Shown here piece after piece: positions 44,248-52,320 of a stretch of 64,000 bases of DNA (positions within the stretch are counted from its first letter, which is position 1; every line of letters begins with the position of its first letter). The translations under genes were made by a program, and so were the position numbers. The stretch is from Paenibacillus ottowii. Lineage in GTDB: Bacteria > Bacillota > Bacilli > Paenibacillales > Paenibacillaceae. The DNA lies in the NCBI RefSeq assembly GCF_006874425.1, contig NZ_VIJZ01000001.1:434001-498000 (forward strand). The letters run 5' to 3'. Below the pieces are notes generated by a model. The model ran no database searches. It saw nothing but the letters and a program-made list of their open reading frames with translations, and was not told where the DNA came from.

Positions 44248-46470
44248 TTGTCTAACGAGGAAACAAAGACGGAAATTGGGCAGGAGCCGAACGAAGCAGA
44301 ACGCCAAGAACGGATTGTCAAACAAGTGGCGAGTGAGCTGTCGCTGGCACTCAAGCAAATCCGGACAACGATAAGTTTATTGGATGAAGGAAATACCATT
44401 CCTTTTATCGCACGTTATCGTAAGGAAATGACAGGAGAGCTGGATGAAAATCAGCTGCGTGAAATTGAAGATCGCGTGCTGTATTTGCGTAATCTGGAGG
44501 ATCGTAAGGTAGAGGTCATCCGCATTATTGATGAACAGGGTAAGCTGACAGAAGAGCTGCAAGCTGCTATCACCTCTGCGGTTAAACTTCAGGAAGTGGA
44601 GGACCTGTACCGTCCATATCGGCAAAAGCGCAAGACGCGCGCCAGTGTGGCCAAGGAACGGGGCTTGGAGCCACTGTCCATCTGGATATGGGGACAGCCG
44701 AAGCAGGGTGATGCTTTGAAAGAAGCTGAAGCCTATGTAAATGCTGAGCTGGGAGTTGAAACCCCTGAGGCCGCCATCCAGGGTGCCTTGGATATTTTGG
44801 CTGAAAATATAGCCGATGATGCGACGATTCGCCAATGGGTACGCCGATATACACTGGATCATGGGATGTTGACCTCTGAAGCAAAGGACAGCGAGCAAGA
44901 GTCTGTGTATGAAAACTACTACAGCTATCGTGAGCTGGCTAAAAAAATGCCACCCCACCGTATTCTGGCGATTAATCGCGGGGAGCGGGAAGGTATTCTT
45001 AAGGTTGGTCTGGAGGTAGCGCCGGATTCGATTTATAATTATGTGGCGGGTCAAGTGATTAAAGGATCGTCCGTCGTAGAGGACCTGCTACGCAGTGTCA
45101 TTGAGGATGCATACAAAAGACTCATCGCGCCGTCTATTGAACGTGAAGTGCGCGCTGAAATGACAGAGAAGGGCGAGCAACAAGCCATCTCTATCTTTGC
45201 AGGCAATTTGCGCAGCCTGTTGCTTCAGGCTCCGATCAAGGGGCGTCGTGTGCTTGGAGTCGATCCGGCCTATCGGACAGGCTGCAAGCTGGCGGTTGTC
45301 GATGACACAGGCAAGCTGCTGGAAGTGGCTGTAACGTATCCGACACCACCAAACAACAAGAAGCGTGAGGCTGCCGAAACGTTCAAGCAGCTGATTGCCA
45401 AATATGGTATCGAGTTGATTGTCATTGGTAACGGAACCGCATCGCGTGAGACGGAGCAATTCGTAGCCGAAGTTATCGCGGATATTGGCGACAGCAGTCT
45501 CGCATATCTGATCGTTAATGAGGCAGGTGCGAGCGTATACTCTGCCTCCAAGCTGGCACAGGAGGAATTTCCCGATTTGGACGTGGCTGAGCGCAGTGCG
45601 GCGTCTATCGCACGTCGTGTGCAGGACCCGTTGGCTGAGTTGGTTAAGATTGAGCCGAAGGCCATTGGTGTAGGTCAATACCAGCACGATGTGTCGCAGA
45701 AACATCTGGATGAAAGTTTGAAGGACGTTGTAGAATCGGCTGTTAACCACGTCGGCGTGGATGTGAACACAGCTTCCTCGGCGCTGTTGTCTTACGTGGC
45801 AGGGATCAACGCGACAATTGCTAAAAATATCGTTAAGTACCGTGAGGAGAACGGAAAATTCAGCAACCGCCGTCAGTTGCAGAAGGTGCCGCGGCTTGGT
45901 GCAAAAACCTACGAGCAATCCATTGGTTTTATCCGTATACCGGGTGGCGAGAATCCTCTGGATCGCACGCCGATCCACCCTGAGTCGTATGCTGTCGTAG
46001 ACCGCCTGCTGGCGGAACTGGGCATCAGTGCTCATGATCTGGGTTCGAAAGCTGCAACAGAAGCGCTGAATGTGTCCAATATTGAGCAGTTGGCAGCGAA
46101 GCTGGAAGTGGGTGTGCCAACATTGCGGGATATTTTGGACAGCCTCCAGCGGCCGGGACGTGACCCGCGCGACGAGCTGCCATTGCCTGTATTCCGCAAG
46201 GATGTGTTGAAGATCGAGGATCTGGCACCAGGCATGGAACTTCAGGGAACTGTCCGCAATGTCATAGATTTCGGCGCGTTTGTTGATATCGGTATTAAAA
46301 GTGACGGGTTGGTTCATATTTCACAGCTGCGCAGTGGTTTCGTAAAGCATCCGATGGATGTTGTATCTGTCGGTGATAACGTAACAGTGTGGGTGTTGAA
46401 TGTTGATTTGAAAAAAGGCAGGGTAGGTCTGACCATGAAACCTCCCACAGATGTGCAGTCACAGGCATAG
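44248..46470 (+). CDS. tex: Tex-family RNA-binding transcription accessory protein
   Basis: A 740-aa nucleic-acid-binding protein. The N-terminal helical Tex region contains SLLDEGNTIPFIARYRKEMTG (about residues 35-55). The YqgF/RNase H-like fold begins GVDPAYRTGCKLAVVD. Helix-hairpin-helix repeats follow (about residues 470-600) and a C-terminal S1 domain covers about 635-710 (GMELQGTVRNVIDFGAFVDI). I favour TTG 44248 (MSNEETKTE) behind GAAGGGATAGG; the frame is open from GTG 44194 without a ribosome binding site. In B. subtilis the equivalent is YdcI, in the same neighbourhood. Confidence 0.94.
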   Translation: MSNEETKTEIGQEPNEAERQERIVKQVASELSLALKQIRTTISLLDEGNTIPFIARYRKEMTGELDENQLREIEDRVLYLRNLEDRKVEVIRIIDEQGKLTEELQAAITSAVKLQEVEDLYRPYRQKRKTRASVAKERGLEPLSIWIWGQPKQGDALKEAEAYVNAELGVETPEAAIQGALDILAENIADDATIRQWVRRYTLDHGMLTSEAKDSEQESVYENYYSYRELAKKMPPHRILAINRGEREGILKVGLEVAPDSIYNYVAGQVIKGSSVVEDLLRSVIEDAYKRLIAPSIEREVRAEMTEKGEQQAISIFAGNLRSLLLQAPIKGRRVLGVDPAYRTGCKLAVVDDTGKLLEVAVTYPTPPNNKKREAAETFKQLIAKYGIELIVIGNGTASRETEQFVAEVIADIGDSSLAYLIVNEAGASVYSASKLAQEEFPDLDVAERSAASIARRVQDPLAELVKIEPKAIGVGQYQHDVSQKHLDESLKDVVESAVNHVGVDVNTASSALLSYVAGINATIAKNIVKYREENGKFSNRRQLQKVPRLGAKTYEQSIGFIRIPGGENPLDRTPIHPESYAVVDRLLAELGISAHDLGSKAATEALNVSNIEQLAAKLEVGVPTLRDILDSLQRPGRDPRDELPLPVFRKDVLKIEDLAPGMELQGTVRNVIDFGAFVDIGIKSDGLVHISQLRSGFVKHPMDVVSVGDNVTVWVLNVDLKKGRVGLTMKPPTDVQSQA

Positions 46471-46509
46471 TGGTTTAAATAAAGCTGTATAACCTTTTAT
46501 GAAGGTATA

Positions 46510-46553
46510 AAAAAAGCCGGAATCTCCGAACCATGTTTGGAGATTCCGGCTTT
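46510..46553. terminator. bidirectional terminator between tex and cmpA
   Basis: AAAGCCGGAATCTCC and GGAGATTCCGGCTTT form a perfect 15-bp stem. Confidence 0.85.
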
Positions 46554-46576
46554 CCATTTGGGATGATTTTCTGCTT

Positions 46577-46711
46577 TTACCCGTTGTTGGCATCAAATTC
46601 TATACCAGGTGCTTTATGATAAAAAAACCAACAATCGTTTAACAGTTTAATTTGGCGTCGGTCCTTTTTGTAAAAGGCCCGCATGAGCTGGTTGCTGAGC
46701 CATTGAGGCAA
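46577..46711 (-). CDS. cmpA: CmpA-like cortex morphogenetic peptide
   Basis: A 44-aa ORF on the minus strand, from TTG 46711 with GAGGAGGGG six bases upstream. The product begins MPQWLSNQLMRAFYKKDRRQ and continues IKLLNDCWFFYHKAPG, resembling CmpA, the small protein that controls entry into spore cortex assembly in B. subtilis through SpoIVA quality control (family knowledge). It is between tex and sprT, in the same locus as in Bacillus. The non-ATG start and short length make it easy to miss. The C-terminal GIEFDANNG is an extension relative to the short Bacillus form. Confidence 0.72.
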   Translation of the reverse strand: MPQWLSNQLMRAFYKKDRRQIKLLNDCWFFYHKAPGIEFDANNG

Positions 46712-46853
46712 GCCGATCCCCTCCTCTGCGTTACTTCTGTATGTTTAGCATATGGGGTGGATACCTAAAGTGTGCTTGTGAATCAGGGTTAGACTTCGGC
46801 CGTTATTTTATAATATGCTTGTCAGTATGAAGCAAAGGAGGTACGCCATAAGG

Positions 46854-47366
46854 ATGGAGTTCAAGTCTCTGGGCAATTCAATGAAACTTTGCATGAGTAA
46901 TGAAGAACTTCAAGCATGGGTAGAGCGCATCTCGCTGGAGAGCTTCGGCGTGCCGTTTCAACATCAAGCCACCTTTAACGCACGTCTGTCTTCTACAGGC
47001 GGTCGATATTTTATGAAAAGTCATCATATTGAAATTAATCCACATCAACTTGCAGCTTATGGACGTTCTGAGGTGGAAAAAATAATAAAGCATGAGCTGT
47101 GCCATTATCATCTGCATCTGCGCGGAATGGGTTATAAGCATCGCGATGCTGATTTCAAAGCATGGCTGGCCCGTGTAGGAGGGAGCAGGCATTGTCAGAC
47201 TCTGCCGGGAAGAATGGGAAGAAAGCCTCAGCCTTATCGGTACAAGCTGGTGTGCGTTTCCTGTCAACATGAGTATATGCGCAAGCGTAAAATGAACCCA
47301 CAGCGATATCGCTGTGGAAAATGTGGAGGTAAACTTCGTTTGTTGGCACTTGACGAAACCCCCTGA
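46854..47366 (+). CDS. SprT-like zinc metallopeptidase-domain protein (YdcK)
   Basis: A protein of about 170 aa. The motif HELCHYHLH carries two zinc-binding His and the general-base Glu, with GYKHRDADF supplying a third region of the family. The C-terminal zinc ribbon has CVSCQHEY and CGKCGGKL. SprT-like proteins are linked to DNA-protein crosslink repair in eukaryotes; the bacterial role is unclear. ATG 46854 is preceded by AAAGGAGG at 12 bp; the frame is open from 46815 but without a ribosome binding site there. The tRNA genes follow directly. Confidence 0.88.
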   Translation: MEFKSLGNSMKLCMSNEELQAWVERISLESFGVPFQHQATFNARLSSTGGRYFMKSHHIEINPHQLAAYGRSEVEKIIKHELCHYHLHLRGMGYKHRDADFKAWLARVGGSRHCQTLPGRMGRKPQPYRYKLVCVSCQHEYMRKRKMNPQRYRCGKCGGKLRLLALDETP

Positions 47367-47410
47367 TTCATGGTAAATTAACCGTACTGTATGATAATTT
47401 ACAGTAATGT

Positions 47411-47486
47411 TCCCTGATAGCTCAGTTGGTAGAGCACTCGACTGTTAATCGAGTTGTCACAGGTTCGAGTCCTGTTCGGGGAGCCA
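47411..47486 (+). tRNA. tRNA-Asn(GTT)
   Basis: 76 nt with CCA encoded. Acceptor TCCCTGA/TCGGGGA, anticodon loop CTGTTAA with GTT, and T loop GGTTCGAGTCC. A TTGACG and TAAATT at 47350-47379 (18-bp spacer) may be its promoter. Confidence 0.95.
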
Positions 47487-47487
47487 T

Positions 47488-47576
47488 GGAGAGATACCCA
47501 AGTGGCTATAAGGGGACCCTCTGCTAAGGGGTTAGACTGCGTAAGCGGTGCGAGGGTTCGAATCCCTCTCTCTCCG
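47488..47576 (+). tRNA. tRNA-Ser(GCT)
   Basis: 89 nt with a long variable arm. Acceptor GGAGAGA/TCTCTCC, anticodon loop CTGCTAA with GCT, and GGTTCGAATCC. No encoded CCA. It is one base after tRNA-Asn. Confidence 0.94.
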
Positions 47577-47598
47577 TTGGTGTTTATAAGCAGAATAA

Positions 47599-47641
47599 AG
47601 ACGCTCGTATGCATGGTATGATGCTTACGAGCGTCTTTTTC
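47599..47641 (+). terminator. terminator of the Asn-Ser tRNA unit
   Basis: AGACGCTCGTA and TACGAGCGTCT pair and TTTTT follows. Confidence 0.85.
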
Positions 47642-47745
47642 GTCTAGATCTGTTTTTAAGAATTTGCTATATGTAAGACGGACGTGTTGCGTACAGCATG
47701 AAGCAGCGTTAGTCTGAGTTGTACGCAGTACGCAACGAGTCCCTT

Positions 47746-48621
47746 CTATTTCACGGCGTCAGCCTCGACGGTTTTGAGTAGATTCAGCAGAGCATGGGCA
47801 ACGCCATCTTCTACATTGGTCAGGGTAACGTCGGTGCAGACTGCCTTTATATCGTCTTTTGCATTGCCCATGGCGATACCTCTCCCAGCCATCGTTAGCA
47901 TGGAAATATCGTTATAGCTGTCTCCGATCGCTACCGCTTCCTCCATGGGGATGCCCAGATGATTCGCGAGATAACGCAATGCATTACCTTTAGAAGCATC
48001 CTTGTGCTCGACTTCAAAGTTATGGTCTGAAGAGATGACCATGTTCAGGCCCTGAACATCCCGGTAACGTTCACGCCCTCGTTCCAATTTGGCATGATCA
48101 AAGGAGAAGCAGAGCACGTTATATATCTCTACATCCAGAGGAATCTGCTCATATGAAGCGATGCGGGTATGCCCGGTCTGTTCATATTGCTTTTCAGCTG
48201 CATGTAATAAAGTATCCAGCGAAATATCCGGGTTGGTACTCAGCAAGCGGTCCATTTCAACAGCAAGTAGCTGATGTCCCTTTTGTGGAGAATAAATGGC
48301 CCGGTCTGTCATGACCTCATAATAGAAGTTGTTATCCTCAAGCCAGCTCAGCACTTCAAATGTTTCGCTCCGGCCCATGGGAGTAGAGGTTAACTGGCGA
48401 CGATGCACATCATGTACAGTGGCGCCGTTTGCTCCAATGACAGGAGTGACAAGCTCTGCTTCCTCTAGTTTCGTCCAGGCATCATAAGCGGCTCTGCCGG
48501 TGGCAATCGTCACTTGGACACCTTGCTGCTGCGCCTTGCGAATGGCCTCAGCGTTCGCTTTGCTTATTTTTCCTTCCTCGTTCAGCAGTGTTCCATCCAT
48601 ATCAATCGCGAACAGTTTCAT
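47746..48621 (-). CDS. Cof-type HAD phosphatase
   Basis: A 291-aa sugar/nucleotide phosphatase of the HAD superfamily. Motif I is AIDMDGTLLNEEG (nucleophile Asp8 region), motif II VTIATGRAAY, motif III Lys near SKGNALRYL, and motif IV AIGDSYNDISML. It has the type IIB cap of Cof/YidA proteins. Substrates of relatives are sugar phosphates, FMN or PLP. It lies 72 bp downstream of the DeoR-type regulator and is probably in the same transcript. Confidence 0.9.
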   Translation of the reverse strand: MKLFAIDMDGTLLNEEGKISKANAEAIRKAQQQGVQVTIATGRAAYDAWTKLEEAELVTPVIGANGATVHDVHRRQLTSTPMGRSETFEVLSWLEDNNFYYEVMTDRAIYSPQKGHQLLAVEMDRLLSTNPDISLDTLLHAAEKQYEQTGHTRIASYEQIPLDVEIYNVLCFSFDHAKLERGRERYRDVQGLNMVISSDHNFEVEHKDASKGNALRYLANHLGIPMEEAVAIGDSYNDISMLTMAGRGIAMGNAKDDIKAVCTDVTLTNVEDGVAHALLNLLKTVEADAVK

Positions 48622-48693
48622 TTCTCTCCAGCTCCTGTCTTTTGATCTCTCAGTTATATATTTTGAATCTAGTAAGAGGAATTAACTTCAATG

Positions 48694-49455
48694 CTACGAG
48701 GGGACAACCACTTCAATATCATGATGTTGCAAGATTTCCAGCATTGCTGGTTCTGGCAAACGATCGGTGATCACGATATTTATTTCAGACAAATCCGCAA
48801 AACGATACGGAAAATTGATTCCGAATTTCGAATGATCCGCAAGGACGATCACTTGATCTGCCTGTTTCATCATCTGATGCTTCAGCATACCGTCTTCTTC
48901 ATGAATCAGGCTTAGTCCGTGAGCGGATATACCTCCAATGCCGATAAAAGCTTTGTCTACAAAATAGCGAGACAAAGTGGCGATTACGGCCGAGCCATAT
49001 ACATACCGGTGTTCTTTTTGCAGGTGGCCTCCCAACAGATGAATGGAGACACCGTCCTTTCTGGATAGCACGTCAGCCTGATTAATTGAATTGGTGATGA
49101 CCGAACATTCGCGCACATTCAGTCTTTCTGCACATGCCTGTACGGTGGTCGAGGAATCCAATATAATACGATCCCTATCTCGTACCATGCTGGCAGCCAG
49201 TTGTCCGATGACTTGTTTTTCCTCTGATACAGTTAGTAGTCTTTCGTTATAGTTTCCAATTGGATCGTGATGCAGTTTAGGAAGAAGAGCGCCGCCGCGG
49301 GTGCGAATAATTTTTTGATGCTCCTCAAGCTTTACCAGGTCTCGACGGGCAGTATCTCGTGAAACATTAAAAATTTCACAAATATCATCCACCGAAATGC
49401 GCTTGTGAAGCTGTAAGTACTCCAAGATTTTTAACATTCGTTCTTCCTGATACAT
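48694..49455 (-). CDS. DeoR/GlpR-family transcriptional regulator
   Basis: A 253-aa repressor. The N-terminal HTH has MLKILEYLQLHKRISVDDIC and VSRDTARRDLVKLEE; the C-terminal sugar-phosphate sensing domain has ILDSSTTVQACAE and DKAFIGIGGIS. DeoR members sense phosphorylated sugars, matching the downstream HAD phosphatase. Three GTAAGTGA repeats lie upstream and may be its binding sites. Confidence 0.9.
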   Translation of the reverse strand: MYQEERMLKILEYLQLHKRISVDDICEIFNVSRDTARRDLVKLEEHQKIIRTRGGALLPKLHHDPIGNYNERLLTVSEEKQVIGQLAASMVRDRDRIILDSSTTVQACAERLNVRECSVITNSINQADVLSRKDGVSIHLLGGHLQKEHRYVYGSAVIATLSRYFVDKAFIGIGGISAHGLSLIHEEDGMLKHQMMKQADQVIVLADHSKFGINFPYRFADLSEINIVITDRLPEPAMLEILQHHDIEVVVPS

Positions 49456-49492
49456 AGAAAGCTCCTCTAATATATAATAATTTCGGTATCTC

Positions 49493-49584
49493 GTAAGTGA
49501 TTATAAGTAAATGTAAGTGATATTGCAATCGATTATGGTGATTTTTTAAGAAATAGAGAATTGGAGATAAGGAAGTGTAAGTGA
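49493..49584. repeat. three GTAAGTGA direct repeats upstream of the DeoR gene
   Basis: Copies at 49493-49500, 49513-49520 and 49577-49584; the first two are 20 bp apart, two helical turns. DeoR-family proteins often bind repeated sites in their own promoter. The rest of 49456-49641 is AT-rich without a gene. Confidence 0.4.
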
Positions 49585-49641
49585 ATATGCATTTTTTTAA
49601 TTATAAAAAAATAGTTTTTTTAAAATTTATAAAAATAAGTA

Positions 49642-49670
49642 TTGTCATTTACTATTTTATTTGATATACT
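49642..49670 (+). promoter_or_regulatory. promoter of the Glu-Lys-Leu tRNA unit
   Basis: TTGTCA and TATACT with a 17-bp spacer, 33 bp before the first tRNA. Confidence 0.8.
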
Positions 49671-49702
49671 CTTTCTTGTCGCCAAGTTGGTGTATATCAT
49701 AA

Positions 49703-49774
49703 GGCCCGTTGGTCAAGGGGTTAAGACACCTCCCTTTCACGGAGGTAACAGGGGTTCGAATCCCCTACGGGTCA
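49703..49774 (+). tRNA. tRNA-Glu(TTC)
   Basis: 72 nt. Acceptor GGCCCGT/ACGGGTC, anticodon loop CTTTCAC with TTC, and GGTTCGAATCC. No encoded CCA. Confidence 0.94.
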
Positions 49775-49860
49775 TTGTTGTCTTTACAGACTACATGTTG
49801 CATGCTTAAGGGAAATTCCTGAGGTCTAGTCTAGTGGCGGACAGCTTGGATGAACAGCAT

Positions 49861-49936
49861 GAGCCATTAGCTCAGTTGGTAGAGCACCTGACTTTTAATC
49901 AGGGTGTCGAAGGTTCGAGTCCTTCATGGCTCACCA
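49861..49936 (+). tRNA. tRNA-Lys(TTT)
   Basis: 76 nt with CCA encoded. Acceptor GAGCCAT/ATGGCTC, anticodon loop CTTTTAA with TTT, and GGTTCGAGTCC. Confidence 0.96.
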
Positions 49937-49951
49937 TTTATATTTTGTTAT

Positions 49952-50034
49952 GCGGTCGTGGTGGAATGGCAGACACGCTATCTTGAGGGGGTAGTGAGCG
50001 TATGCTCGTGGAGGTTCGAGTCCTCTCGACCGCA
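49952..50034 (+). tRNA. tRNA-Leu(GAG), first copy
   Basis: 83 nt with a long variable arm. Acceptor GCGGTCG/CGACCGC, anticodon loop CTTGAGG with GAG, and GGTTCGAGTCC. No encoded CCA. The variable arm stem is GAGC/GCTC. Confidence 0.95.
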
Positions 50035-50049
50035 TCAATGGAATAAACG

Positions 50050-50080
50050 GAAAAGTCTCTCGCGTTAGAGGCTTTTTTTA
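50050..50080 (+). terminator. terminator of the Glu-Lys-Leu tRNA unit
   Basis: AAAAGTCTCT and AGAGGCTTTTTTT form the stem and U-run. Confidence 0.75.
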
Positions 50081-50199
50081 TTTGTGCATTGATGGAATTA
50101 AACAATGATTATGATGAAATAATGATTCCATAGTATAATATGACGCCATAATGTTATAGAATAATAAATATATAAACTTATGAAGTGACGGTGAAAAAT

Positions 50200-50655
50200 A
50201 TGGACACTCAACTGTTAGGAAATATATCAGAAAATATTTTGGGCTTGTTTCCGATTGTGAAGAAGAAATTTTTCACCTACGGTCCGCTTGATCTTCCTTT
50301 GCATTTGTCACCTAATAACTTTCAGGTGTTAATGCTTCTGCGTGAAGTGCGTTCGTCTACGGTATCAGATTTGTCCAAACAACTTAACGTCTCACGTCCC
50401 AACATGACTCCTCTGCTGGATAAGCTGGTGGAGCATGGGCTGGCTGACCGCCAATCGTGTGACTCGGATCGTAGAGTTGTGAACGTAGCTATTACAGAAG
50501 AAGGCGACGCTTTTTGTGAACAGGTATTTCATACCTTCTCCAATAAAATTCAAGAGCGACTGGTGTATCTTCCAGAAGAAGATTTGTTGCACTTGAGTGA
50601 AACGTTGAACGAATTGAAGCAGATTCTACTTAAAATCGATAACGCTACTACATGA
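50200..50655 (+). CDS. MarR-family transcriptional regulator
   Basis: A 151-aa winged-helix regulator from ATG 50200; the frame also opens at GTG 50185. The DNA-binding part contains SNNFQVLMLLREV-like helix PNNFQVLMLLREVRSS, the recognition region TVSDLSKQLNVSRPNMTPLL and the wing DSDRRVVNVAITEEG. It lacks an N-terminal redox Cys of the OhrR kind, so the OhrR box at 54054 probably belongs to another protein. No adjacent target gene is evident; a terminator follows. Confidence 0.88.
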   Translation: MDTQLLGNISENILGLFPIVKKKFFTYGPLDLPLHLSPNNFQVLMLLREVRSSTVSDLSKQLNVSRPNMTPLLDKLVEHGLADRQSCDSDRRVVNVAITEEGDAFCEQVFHTFSNKIQERLVYLPEEDLLHLSETLNELKQILLKIDNATT

Positions 50656-50676
50656 TTAGCATGAGCGAACTGACTT

Positions 50677-50713
50677 AAAAACCGCCCTTTCTTCGGAAAA
50701 CGGGCGGTTTTTG
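50677..50713 (+). terminator. terminator of the MarR gene
   Basis: AAAACCGCCC and CGGGCGGTTTTT pair strongly. Confidence 0.85.
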
Positions 50714-50840
50714 TTGCATATTGTGGTATAATGAAAGCCAACATACATAATTCGGTAATTTTAGCACACGTGATCTTTGAATTAGGAACAGGGGACATGA
50801 TATCGTTATTTGAGAGCCTGCTAGGGAGGAAGGGACTTCT

Positions 50841-51215
50841 ATGCAATCTATTTACCAACGCATTGAGGAGCTCATTAAGGAACGAGGGATGACGAAAAAG
50901 GCGTTTTGTCAGCAGTTAGGCATTAGTACTGGAAACTTTGGAGATTGGAAAAGAGGAAAAACGACACCGGGCACGAATAAACTCATTGAAATCGCTTCGT
51001 TTTTTGATGCCAGTCTGGATTGGATTATGCTGGGTCGAGACGTGCAGGGTAAGGTGCTAAAGGAGTCGCAAGACCCTTATTTTTTTGAAGCTTCAGGGCA
51101 ATTGAATTGCCAAGGAGAATCACTAAGTGAGGCGGAAAGAGATTTTATACTTGAGTATATTGAATTTACCCGCTTTCGTAAAGAGAAAAACCAGCACAAT
51201 TCAACTACGGGTTAG
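50841..51215 (+). CDS. XRE-family HTH regulator, copy 1
   Basis: A 124-aa protein. The N-terminal Cro/CI HTH spans residues about 5-60 (IEELIKERGMTKKAFCQQLG, GDWKRGKTTPGTNKLIEIA). A C-terminal segment with ERDFILEYIEFTRFRKEKN follows and may be an oligomerisation helix. ATG 50841 has GGGAGGAAGGG upstream. It is about half identical to the next gene and clearly a tandem duplicate. No partner toxin or phage gene is visible. Confidence 0.85.
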   Translation: MQSIYQRIEELIKERGMTKKAFCQQLGISTGNFGDWKRGKTTPGTNKLIEIASFFDASLDWIMLGRDVQGKVLKESQDPYFFEASGQLNCQGESLSEAERDFILEYIEFTRFRKEKNQHNSTTG

Positions 51216-51304
51216 TAATTGGCTGTGGGATTTGATGAGTGTGATCCAATGTGCATGATTGGAAGTAATTAGAAAAAAGTTACAGCGTTCGGAGGGGAAC
51301 CATT

Positions 51305-51688
51305 GTGGGAGATCAAACTATTTATCAGCGGATTGAAGCTTTAATTAAGGATCGAGGAATGACCAAGAAGGCATTTTGTGAGAAGCTTAAAATCAGTTCA
51401 GGAAATCTCGGTGATTGGAGAAGGGGAAAAACAACGCCGGGTACCGCCCATTTGATTCAAATTTCGGACTTTTTTAATGTATCGCTCGATTGGTTGATGA
51501 AAGGGATCAAGCCGGGGGAAGGCGTGCTTCAGGAGCAGAAGGCTGCTTATTTTTTTGGGGTGATGGGGCCACTGAATTGCCAGGCAGAAGATCTGGAGAC
51601 AGAGGAACAGAACTTTATTTTAGAATATGTTGAATTTGCCAAATACCGTAAGCAAAAAAGGGAGAAGGACAAAGTAAAGCCTGAGTAA
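51305..51688 (+). CDS. XRE-family HTH regulator, copy 2
   Basis: A 127-aa paralogue of the preceding gene, sharing IYQRIE.LIK.RGMTKKAFC and GKTTPGT in the HTH and the conserved tail ILEYVEFAKYRKQK. It starts at GTG 51305 behind GGAGGGG. The pair is separated by 89 bp. Conservation of both HTH and tail suggests that both copies remain under selection. Confidence 0.85.
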   Translation: MGDQTIYQRIEALIKDRGMTKKAFCEKLKISSGNLGDWRRGKTTPGTAHLIQISDFFNVSLDWLMKGIKPGEGVLQEQKAAYFFGVMGPLNCQAEDLETEEQNFILEYVEFAKYRKQKREKDKVKPE

Positions 51689-51806
51689 CTTATGGCTGAG
51701 TATCTGGGTGAACAACCCGTAAAACGGACTGAGGGGTTCGGTTTACGGGTTTATTTGGTTGCTCGATCATATGGCGGCATGACTGTTGTTGAAATACTTG
51801 TTGGGA

Positions 51807-52028
51807 TTAGTGCGGTGTCGCCTCCTTATAATCGTTATCGTCGATATTCAGAATTGCAGCAACTTGTTTTCTGTACCTCTGTGCTTTGCGGGTGCCATGA
51901 ATCAGATTGGACAAGCGTGAAGGCGGGATGTTATGTGTCTCACAAAATGTTTTCTGATCCAGTCGAAGTTCGACAAGCCTTTGTTTGATGGCCCACCCGA
52001 AGGAGGTGACAGGCATTTTGTTGTTCAA
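51807..52028 (-). CDS. small XRE-type HTH protein
   Basis: A 73-aa protein on the minus strand, almost entirely one HTH (GWAIKQRLVELRLDQKTFCE, IPPSRLSNLIHGTRK). It opens at TTG 52028 or at an ATG at 52016; neither has a clear ribosome binding site. Short single-domain regulators of this type occur in prophage remnants. It is convergent with the XRE pair, making three XRE-like genes in 1.2 kb. The + strand frame over the same DNA has no protein-like features. The stretch 52029-52250 is AT-rich and shows no gene. Confidence 0.6.
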   Translation of the reverse strand: MNNKMPVTSFGWAIKQRLVELRLDQKTFCETHNIPPSRLSNLIHGTRKAQRYRKQVAAILNIDDNDYKEATPH

Positions 52029-52250
52029 GAGAAATCGCCCCTTACGGATTCTTGCAGAATAATTGGTGTGATATAATAATCATCAGTAAACATGTTAGAA
52101 TTAACCATCTAAAACTATGATACACTTTTATACGTGTTTATACAATCGTAAATACGTTATTTCGTTAAAAAAATACTTAATTAAGTGTATGAAGTGTAAA
52201 TAATCCGGCTATAGACTGTTATTGGTGTGAATTCGGATAGATGAATAAAT

Positions 52251-52288
52251 AAATACTCTGCCGCTTGAGGAAAGGACAGAGTATTTTT
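52251..52288. terminator. terminator near the UreF-like gene
   Basis: AAATACTCTG and CAGAGTATTTTTT form the stem. Confidence 0.65.
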
Positions 52289-52320
52289 TATTATGACTGT
52301 TAGATTGGTGAGATGAAGCA

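Noticed and set aside
44377..45054. 225-aa minus-strand ORF in tex
   Set aside because: Antisense shadow with scattered hydrophobic runs and no start signal.
45088..46317. 409-aa minus-strand ORF over tex
   Set aside because: It is antisense to the well-supported tex frame, has no ribosome binding site and shows no protein-like motif.
47399..47614. 71-aa minus-strand ORF across tRNA-Asn and tRNA-Ser
   Set aside because: It is made of tRNA sequence; such ORFs ending in NRTRTCDNS are a known annotation artefact.
51692..51988. 98-aa plus-strand ORF after the XRE pair
   Set aside because: It is antisense to the HTH-encoding frame 51807-52028 and lacks domain features.
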